A stretch of DNA of 49,222 nucleotides from Nemertoderma westbladi (taxonomy: Eukaryota; Xenacoelomorpha; Nemertodermatida; Nemertodermatidae): positions 1 through 49,222 of the forward strand of contig JAUCBJ010003279.1 of NCBI GenBank assembly GCA_032718475.1. Direction: 5' to 3'. Below the pieces are notes generated by a model that saw nothing but the letters and a program-made list of their open reading frames with translations, was not told where the DNA came from and made no database searches. Positions 42,676-49,222 of the stretch are shown piece after piece (the first letter of the stretch is position 1; every line of letters starts with the position of its first letter). Position numbers and translations under genes: made by a program.

Positions 42676-43684
42676 CCTCAAGTCCTTATAAGCAACCCAA
42701 TGATCATACTCTTAAAACGGAGTCTGTATGGGTACTGCAGTTCCATTGCGCGGAGAAACCCGCGCGGAGCTTCACTAACCTTACCTAACCTTGTAGTGGC
42801 AGTGGCCCCACTACAATAGTTATAGTTCTAGTTTCATAAATTTATTAACCTACATAACAAGCTGCCGTGAACAATCGTATGGTATGGTACCGGGATCCGA
42901 CGACATTTATTAAATTTTTATGAAAAGGATATTCGAGTAAAATTGTTAAAAAAAATTGTTTTAAGTCATATAACAGCACTTAGCATGATCCTACTCATCC
43001 TACTCATCCATGTGATGTATTCAATACACCGAAAAATATAATAACATGGTTTGGTTGTACCACATTCTTTAAAGGGAAGCTGTATTTTGAGTAATTTTTT
43101 TAATTCCGAAAGGTACTGGAATGGGTGCAACGAACTCATCATAATATCTCGACAACTACTGCAGCTATTCAATTTCTATTTACCTCATCTGAAAGATGAG
43201 ATGATAGATGATAATTTTAGTTAGAGACAAGAACTTTCGACGCGCTAGGCATATTGTTTCAGGGTTTCTATCTAAGATATCGTATCGGGAACAAGTGAAA
43301 CCGTACCCTGTTTAAAACGTACCCCAACAAAAACTTACACGAATACTGGGGACGTTATACTTCTAACAATGATGCATTGGGTACGTTTTTGGTAGTACAA
43401 AAATAAACGGAAACCTGTGCTATTGAATTGATCGTTTATTGTTTTGGTTAGATTAATTGTCACTGTAACCTGATCCTTTCCCTTTAAATCTCTGAAACTA
43501 ACGATATTGATTGGTTGTAGGAAGTTTTGTTAGGATGACTATAATGTCTTGTGGGTTACACGTACCCGAAATATGGGTACGATATTGATGGGGTACTTTT
43601 TAACCGAGGTACGTTTTGACCTGTAACCATTGTGCATGTCCGTCCCATATTGGGTGCCTATATAGCTGGGTATTTTTACCTCGG
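42676..43684 (+). other. Talin intron 4, gene-free stretch
   Basis: No coding region. GGGTACG and CGTACCC words recur between 43300 and 43620. 43428-43490 is a single copy of the TTTATTGTTTTGGTTAG / CTGTAACCTG.TCCTTTCCC repeat. CTCATCTGAAAGATGAGATG near 43184 can form a small hairpin. Confidence 0.5.
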
Positions 43685-43764
43685 GTAGTGTGGCCGAGTG
43701 GTTAAGGCGTTGGACTAGGAATCCAATGGGATCTCCAGGCGTAGGTTCGAATCGTACACACTGA
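43685..43764 (+). tRNA. tRNA-Ser-like gene with anticodon AGG (possible pseudogene)
   Basis: The box A TGGCCGAGTGG and box B GGTTCGAATC of the internal Pol III promoter are intact. The D arm (GCC...GGC), anticodon stem (TTGGA/TCCAA), long variable arm and T loop follow the tRNA-Ser plan. The seven-base anticodon loop is CTAGGAA, giving AGG, a proline anticodon; serine isoacceptors have AGA there. Defects are one lost base between acceptor stem and D arm, a G:G mismatch in the T stem, and a mismatched first acceptor pair. A T-rich terminator follows (TTTT at 43774, T8 at 43785). It is either a decayed tRNA-Ser(AGA) copy or a serine-charged tRNA reading proline codons. It lies in talin intron 4. 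Confidence 0.6.
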
Positions 43765-43789
43765 GGCAATAATTCTTTTGCACGTTTTT

Positions 43790-45452
43790 TTTAATGCAGT
43801 TCGTCAAAAGTGTAGAAAGAATCTGAAATCTTGTCAAAAATGAGACAATCTGTCGTTCTGTATCGGTAGTTTCAGTTTTAGTGTTTATTCTGTTTACGCC
43901 ATTTGAATTTTATTCTTCTATGCCATGTCTTGTCTCAGATGGATGCCTTTAAGGTTGTTTCAGTATGCATGCACGCACACTCACTCACTGCAGAATGTTA
44001 GCTTAAATTCGGGGAATGTTCCGGAATTGCTAACCACTGATGAGGTATCGGGTACTGTATGTTGTTGGTACACCTCACTCAAAATGTTTATTCTAGCTAG
44101 TTACTCCTATTACTTTTTTTCCCCATTAAGCACAACAGACTTCTGGAATTATTCAAAATATCGATGAAGGTGAAACACGGAATATAAATTATGTATTAAA
44201 GTTGTTCTGGGACACTGATAGTTTTTCGCACTATATATCCTGTCGTGGAACTAATGGATTGATTGCTTTAACCGTATCTGGTCTTGGGGGGTGGGGAAAT
44301 AATTCTATATTTTGTGATAGAGTCTAAATCTCTTATATTAGCATTATTTTGAGGTATTCGAATGCGCTGAATTCAATGAAATTATTTATATATATAGACA
44401 CTGCTACAATGTGAAGGTACTTTAGGGTTGTCAGTGGTTGAAAAATACAAGTAGCCAAGCCAAGCCAGCACTCATATTTTGTAATAGTGTCTAAATCTGA
44501 TATAGTAGCCTAAGTGCATAAGGCCCTAAGTCAACAATTGTAATTTTTCAGGAGAGCCTATAAATGATATAGAGCCAGGGGCTATAGACCCCCCCCCCCC
44601 CCCCCCCCCCCCGACGTAGTAGCATAATCGAAGCTACTGCATTATTTCGTACAATTTAAATTCGCGCTCTTTTATTATTTTTCGCCGAGTAACAAACATT
44701 ACATTGTGTGATGCTAATGTGATATAGTTAAAGTAAGTCGGATTATTCGGCATTTTCTTCATAAATTATACTCAGGTTGTCCTCCACTCCCACCCACGCT
44801 TCCCCAACACTTACCTTTCCATGTAAATAGAATATAAGAATGTTATCAATCTTTTTTACTACAATTTTATCTTTAAGGCTAACATTATAATATTTACCGC
44901 AATTGTAATATACTAACAAATTACGTGTTAATTGATCAAATTATTACATAACCTCGGCACATGAAAACAAACAAATTTACGGATTTTGCTACATAGTGCG
45001 TATATACCTTTAATTCCGCACAAAATTGCACCAATTGAATTGTATTAAAATCAATTTATACAAAATGATGTAAATCAATCTAATTTAGTTCTACATGTCG
45101 TTAAGTCCTTGGAGATGCCTAGCAACCTTATTGATGCTTACAAATTATCAACTCAACAGCTTTAAATCCGACAAAGTTATCACCATGTGAAAATCGTAAC
45201 GACGACAATGACAACTATTTGGAATTATACCAAAGGCTCAACCAAATTCGTGGCGCGACCCACGTATGATATAGAATACATAAGTCTGCATATATTTATT
45301 GTGATACATTCATGCAAAAAATATGGATTGAATTAACCACCACAATCTTTATTGATGTTTCAAGTTTCAACAAATAATGTGAGTTGCGGAGATACGCACA
45401 AATTTAACATTAGGTTTGTCACTTCAGTTCATGTAAGGACTTTTTATTTCAG
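43790..45452 (+). other. Talin intron 4, repeat remnants
   Basis: No gene is recognised. There is a 24-base C run (44589-44612). About 45130-45270 is an inverted copy of the 315-bp-array family (GCTTTAAATCCGACAAAGTTAT, AATCGTAACGACGACAATG, ending in a GTGG.GCGCCACGAA-type word on the minus strand). Confidence 0.55.
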
Positions 45453-45591
45453 CCCATTATTATATTGGACTTTGACCAACCGCAAATCCTAGAAAATATG
45501 TTCAAATTTATATGTCTGATAGAGTTTAGTAGGATTCCAAGCATCAATTTACCTAGAGTTGCTGTGGCAGGAAACCATCATGTATTTCGAG
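45453..45591 (+). pseudogene. Exon-like open block, faint dynamin-family GTPase resemblance
   Basis: Acceptor TTTTTATTTCAG and donor G|GTAACG bound an open block reading PIIILDFDQPQILENMFKF, then CLIEFSRIPSINLPRVAVAG. The LIE.....LPRVAVAGN pattern recalls the segment just before the P-loop in dynamin/Mx-type GTPases, but the P-loop itself is absent. It may be a decayed fragment or chance. It does not resemble the next expected talin exon. Confidence 0.25.
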
Positions 45592-45694
45592 GTAACGAAA
45601 AACAAATATTAAAAAAATTACCACGAACAGAAACAAACGTAATAATTACAACTAAACTAATTATCATGCATTCTATTATTCAAAGAAGCTGCTA

Positions 45695-45700
45695 TTTATT
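45695..45700 (-). terminator. Candidate polyadenylation signal for the aquaporin gene
   Basis: AATAAA on the minus strand lies about 65 bases beyond the aquaporin stop codon, a normal spacing. Confidence 0.5.
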
Positions 45701-45762
45701 ATAAACTGCCATAACATATTGCAATACTCCATCTAGCGGTTATCGGCGGTAATTCATGTTAT

Positions 45763-46542
45763 CTACTGTACCTTTTGCTTCAATGACGACGCCAAAGTAA
45801 TAATAGCATCGCCGACAAAAACTCCAATTACAGGCCCGATCCAGTACACCACCACGTGGTCTGTTAGCGAACTGCCTTGGCAGTTGAGCGTCACCCCTGC
45901 CGCCTTCAGTGGGTTTATATAGGTTCCTGTGGTAACGGTGCCTAACACGGCTATCGCCATGATGTCTAACGCGTTTATCACCGCGGCAACGGGTCTGTTG
46001 CACCGCCCCCGCACCCAATGCATCACCGCCATGTGCCACGCGAAGGCCAGACATTCTACGGCGCAGCCGGCCAGCGGCTCCAACTGTAACGACGACTTGC
46101 AGATGAAGGCCTCGGTTCGACTAACGTGGGGGCCCACCATACCGAAACTCCAGACCCATCGCATGTGATGGAAGACTAGGAAGGCCCCGACACACTGCAC
46201 AGCGAACGCGATGAGACAATGCTTAGCGCCCGCCATCTTCTTAACCAACATCAATAGTAACACCTGTGGCTCCCCTGATTTCTTTAATATCCATGGCAAC
46301 GGGACTACAGCGCAGAATATATACAGTAGCACTCCAGACAGACCGTATGACGGGTACAGTACCGCGCCTTCGTATTTAATCACGCAAGCAACGAATGTTG
46401 AAACTCCGAATTCGATGTATTCGCTTACATTTCCCACCCCCAATATCTTGTTTGTTGTTATTCGGAGTATAAAAACTAACGCGATTGTGTAGAGGTATAG
46501 TATTATAGTCCCGAATGCGACAGTATCAAATATTGGTTCCAT
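45763..46542 (-). CDS. Aquaporin-11/12-like membrane channel, intronless
   Basis: The 259-residue protein has about six hydrophobic segments and the length of unorthodox aquaporins (AQP11 about 270). The second half aligns with the AQP11/12 pattern: a HVS...F.CK block (about 137-147), then GTVTTGTYINPLKAAGVTLN around the second pore motif, then DHVVVYWIGPVIGVFVGD. The second NPA motif is NPL. At the place of the first NPA (NPC in human AQP11) I read SGEPQ near residues 88-92, so the asparagine is missing. Such channels sit in intracellular membranes and pass water, glycerol or peroxide; substrate cannot be inferred here. It lies on the strand opposite to talin, inside talin intron 4 if the gene continues rightward. 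Lack of introns suggests a retrocopy or small gene. Confidence 0.8.
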   Translation of the reverse strand: MEPIFDTVAFGTIILYLYTIALVFILRITTNKILGVGNVSEYIEFGVSTFVACVIKYEGAVLYPSYGLSGVLLYIFCAVVPLPWILKKSGEPQVLLLMLVKKMAGAKHCLIAFAVQCVGAFLVFHHMRWVWSFGMVGPHVSRTEAFICKSSLQLEPLAGCAVECLAFAWHMAVMHWVRGRCNRPVAAVINALDIMAIAVLGTVTTGTYINPLKAAGVTLNCQGSSLTDHVVVYWIGPVIGVFVGDAIITLASSLKQKVQ

Positions 46543-46937
46543 AACTCTTAGCTATTAATATTGTATTTAATAACATGACGTTTAATTAATATTTTATTTT
46601 GTTTCGATTAAATGTTTTATTATAATAAATAACCAATTAATTATAATCATATTAAGCATAAAAAGGATTACTTGTTTTCCATAGGGTAACAAGTAACCCA
46701 TAGGATTGCATTGATTTTACTTTTTTCCGGCGAAAAAAGTCAATTAAAATATTATCGGTGGAATTTCTTAAATTTTATTGCAGTTGTTGAAAGAGCATCG
46801 AAGTAGAAAAGGTTTGCACGTATAATTTGCAGATAGGGGTGGTGGGGGGGGGGGGGGGACTGGACGCAACAAAAAGTCATCCCTCTCCAGGGGATATTCG
46901 ACGAAAATAACAGCTGCTTACTCCCAAAAATAAAACT
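46543..46937. other. Region upstream of the aquaporin gene
   Basis: AT-rich and without a recognised promoter element. A 15-base G run lies at 46844-46858. No coding sequence is seen. Confidence 0.45.
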
Positions 46938-47095
46938 GTAACCAAAAATAAAACTGTAACCTGTTTTATTGTATTTATTTTATTGTTTTGGTTAAGTTAA
47001 CGTGCCACTGTAACCTGCTCCTTTCCCTAAATTACGAATTTAACATTGAGGCGGGATATTAATTCGCCAAGATGGGATTTGCGTCCAATTTCCAC
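46938..47095 (+). repeat. Dispersed repeat copy matching 1398-1540
   Basis: Shares TTTATTGTTTTGGTTAAG, CACTGTAACCTGCTCCTTTC, GCGGGATATTAATTCGCC and AAGATGGGATTTGCGTCCA with the copy at the left end of the window, same orientation, about 45 kb apart. Confidence 0.85.
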
Positions 47096-47204
47096 CCCTG
47101 TCGCATAATTTGGGCGAAATCCATTCACACACTCAAAAGTCATTGCAACTTCAGTGTAGGCCTAAATACTCATTATCCAGTTTTGGTTTATGTAGTTAAG
47201 CGGG

Positions 47205-47612
47205 GTACGCAGCAAACTTCGCCCGCGCCCAACTTCGCCCGGAGCAATCTCTGACCTCAAAATGAGCAACTATCGCCCAGCGGAAACCTTCGCCCGCAGG
47301 CAATCTTCGCCCGCGAGCAAACTTCGCCCAATAAACAATTATTGTTTTGGTTAGAATAAGCCGTCTCTGTAACCTGCTCCTTTCCCTCAATTAGTAACAC
47401 CATCGTTTATTGTTTAGGTTAGAAAAAGCCGTCTCTGTAACCTGCTCCTTTCCCTCAATTTGATACTAAAATGGTTACTAACACAAATCTTATTGGGCGA
47501 AGGTTGTTCGCGGGTGAAGATTGGACGTGGGCGAAGTTTGAACGCGGGCGATGGTTGTACGCGGGTGAAGATTGGACGCGGGCGAAGGTTGTACGCGGGC
47601 GAAGATTGCACC
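47205..47612. repeat. CGCCCGCG-word hairpin flanking two 68-bp-family units
   Basis: The left arm (47213-47330) repeats ACTTCGCCCGCG-type words on the plus strand, with TTCGCCC six or more times. The right arm (47492-47612) repeats the complement (GGGCGAAG, GCGGGCGAAG, GCGGGTGAAG). Between them lie two units of the TTATTGTTTTGGTTAG / TCTGTAACCTGCTCCTTTCC repeat. The arms are built of short repeated words rather than being exact complements. Confidence 0.8.
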
Positions 47613-48600
47613 CAACTGTTAAGCGGCTCTATATTTACATATTAAATATTCGAGAATACTAAATTATATAACATTGAATAAGGCAGCATCAGGAGTTGAA
47701 GAGTACAATAATTGGAAACTCAGTAACTATAGATACAATATAGTAAAATACTGAAGTTCAAATTATTTTGTTTATTAACTTGAATTATATTAATTTGAAT
47801 TTTCAATTCACATTAGTAACACTATTTCTTTCTATCTTTTATTAAATAATTAAGCAACAAAAAAAGTACGAATATAACTTACTTTATTGCATCATGTATT
47901 TAAATTTAATATGAGATCGTAAGGTAATATTCAATAACTATTTGAGTATGTTGTAAATCTATTACAATATTGGTGAACGATTACTGTAAATACAAGTTTA
48001 GTGTACGAAGTCCACATGTGTGCGGTCCCCTTATATTATTATAATTATCTTGACTATTTTATTCACTGTGTAATAATAATTACACACTCATTAAAGATGT
48101 GCCAGCTTGCTATTTATTGCAGCTAATATTAGTCTCCATAGAAACTGAATCTTCCGTGCATTTTATTAGTCAGTCATTGGCCTGCCAGATGCGTCTTAAC
48201 TGAAGCTGAATGTTGTGACGCTGTATGTTCACAAGTCCCAGGGGATTGATTATACAGCAGCACATGTTGTTAACTGAATATAGATAGAAAGAAACAAGCT
48301 GTGAGTGAGCGAGTATCTTGGGATGTAAAAAATTGAGAAGAAGCGGCTAAAATCCTTTTATTTTTTTGTTTTATGTAATTAATTATAACATAAACATAAC
48401 CGCATTATCATTGCCAACATCCGATGGAGTGTTCAAAGTTTAACAGTAAATTTATTTTGTAACATTATGTTAACTTATCACCTTCCTGGTGTGCTGGTAA
48501 TATTCCCCCAACGCTGCGAAGTACCTCTTCGTTTCGTTCCTAAGTATAAGATTGTTTACCGTACAGTTGTTATAGTAACTGCAACTAATTGCAAAAAAGG
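47613..48600. other. Gene-free AT-rich stretch
   Basis: No open frame of interest. AACGCTGCGAAGTACCTCTTCG near 48510 resembles the AACGCTGCAAAGT words near 20650 and 20904. Nothing else is recognised. Confidence 0.5.
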
Positions 48601-48619
48601 ATATAAAGTTCATTAGGAT

Positions 48620-48780
48620 TCCTAAAGGCCTGTTTACAGATGGTGGCGCTCATTGACCGCAATAAAAAAAGTGATCCCCAGCTCAAATAGGTCCCATAGA
48701 AAAATTAAAAAAAAAGTAATGCCCAGCTCAAATTGGTCCCATAGAAAAATTAAAAAAAAAAATTTTATAGAAATTTTCGC
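48620..48780 (+). repeat. MITE end remnant and a short tandem duplication
   Basis: TAAAGGCCTGTTTACA at about 48624 matches the end of the complete element at 48841. A roughly 62-bp unit holding CCCAGCTCAAATAGGTCCCA and AAAAATTAAAAAAAAA occurs twice (about 48676 and 48721). Confidence 0.6.
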
Positions 48781-48840
48781 CACTGTAACCTGTTCCTTTC
48801 CCTTAATGTTTTAAATAAAATGTTCCTTTAGGTTCTTTAA

Positions 48841-49197
48841 AGGCCTGTTTACACGTGGAAACTTATTTAGAGCAACTTTTTCGGCAACTTGTAGATCAAC
48901 CCAGGTTGCCGATCAAGTTGCTCCGTGTATAATCACGTAAAAAGGTTGCCGTAAAAGTTGCTCAACTTTTACGGCAACTTGACTGAATTGCATTGACGAA
49001 TAATCAAATTAAATTATCAAAAAATAGCCTGTAGATAAAATGACCCACTATTTTACAGTCAAACTAGCCAAGTTGCTCTAAAAGTTGTCGGCCAAGTTGC
49101 TGGTAAAGTTGCCACGTGTAAACAGCGATTAAATTAAGTTGCTCCAAAAAAGTTGCCGAGAAAGTTGCTCTAAAAGTTGCCACGTGTAAACAGGCCT
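48841..49197. mobile_element. Harbinger-like MITE with subterminal AGTTGC repeats
   Basis: Ends AGGCCTGTTTACACGTGG and CCACGTGTAAACAGGCCT are perfect 18-bp inverted repeats. Flanking TAA on both sides (48838-48840, 49198-49200) is a 3-bp duplication as in PIF/Harbinger; a TTAA duplication (piggyBac or Kolobok type) is the alternative. Inside, AGTTGC or GCAACTT occurs more than ten times, mostly within about 120 bases of each end, perhaps as transposase binding sites. No ORF. Confidence 0.85.
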
Positions 49198-49222
49198 TAA
49201 CCCTATTACCACTGGGGTGTTT

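Noticed and set aside
45929-46492. Plus-strand frames opposite the aquaporin
   Set aside because: They are antisense shadows; the minus frame has membrane segments and the NPL-containing pore region.
47196-47662. Frames such as repeated 'RPIFTRVQPSPAF' and 'RGRWLYAGEDWTRAK'
   Set aside because: They translate the CGCCCGCG word island and have no gene context.

Overview
The window is eukaryotic nuclear DNA from an animal, AT-rich and very rich in repeats. Metazoan origin rests on a spliced talin FERM-domain gene, a secreted protein with two Frizzled-type cysteine-rich domains and an aquaporin-11/12-like gene. Consensus splice sites, a tRNA-like gene and animal-type transposons (P/THAP9-like, MULE, Ty3/gypsy) agree with this. 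A marine invertebrate is my best guess; the species cannot be fixed from the sequence. The short palindromes ACCGGT and AGGCCT are strikingly frequent throughout.

Layout. 1-3355: no gene seen. 3396-4262 (+): intronless double-Frizzled-CRD secreted protein, then a 29-bp minisatellite. 5952-10154: a P/THAP9-like DNA transposon (transposase fragment on the minus strand) interrupted by a foldback element, itself interrupted by a second foldback element; target duplications show the order of insertion. 10.8-16.5 kb: satellite arrays (52-bp, a head-to-head 89-bp array, 39-bp), then an island of AACC...GGTT words. 17566-20047 (-): remnant of a spliced MULE transposase whose intron holds a 315-bp tandem array with repeated CTCF-like words. 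21.8-23.9 kb: a TTGGGTG minisatellite and a 68-bp array. 24190-31775 (-): a complete, apparently young Ty3/gypsy retrotransposon with near-identical 492-bp LTRs, TSD CATA, and one 1835-codon gag-pol ORF. 33755-34155: hAT-like MITE.

34807 to the right edge: 5' part of a talin gene (+). Four exons encode F0 and part of F1; intron 4 runs past the window end. Intron 1 holds large inverted repeats. Intron 2 is about 85% a 32-bp minisatellite that appears to be an amplified copy of the gene's own exon-3 acceptor site plus the first 21 exon bases. Intron 4 holds about 121 copies of a 23-bp repeat, a tRNA-Ser-like gene with a proline-type anticodon (AGG), and an intronless aquaporin-11/12-like gene on the opposite strand. 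The right end has hairpin-type repeats and a Harbinger-like MITE.

The host genes are not an obvious pathway: talin links integrins to actin, the Frizzled-domain protein probably binds Wnt-type ligands outside the cell, and the aquaporin is a membrane channel. The most unusual signal is the exon-boundary-derived minisatellite in talin, which places about 30 decoy 3' splice sites directly before a conserved exon.
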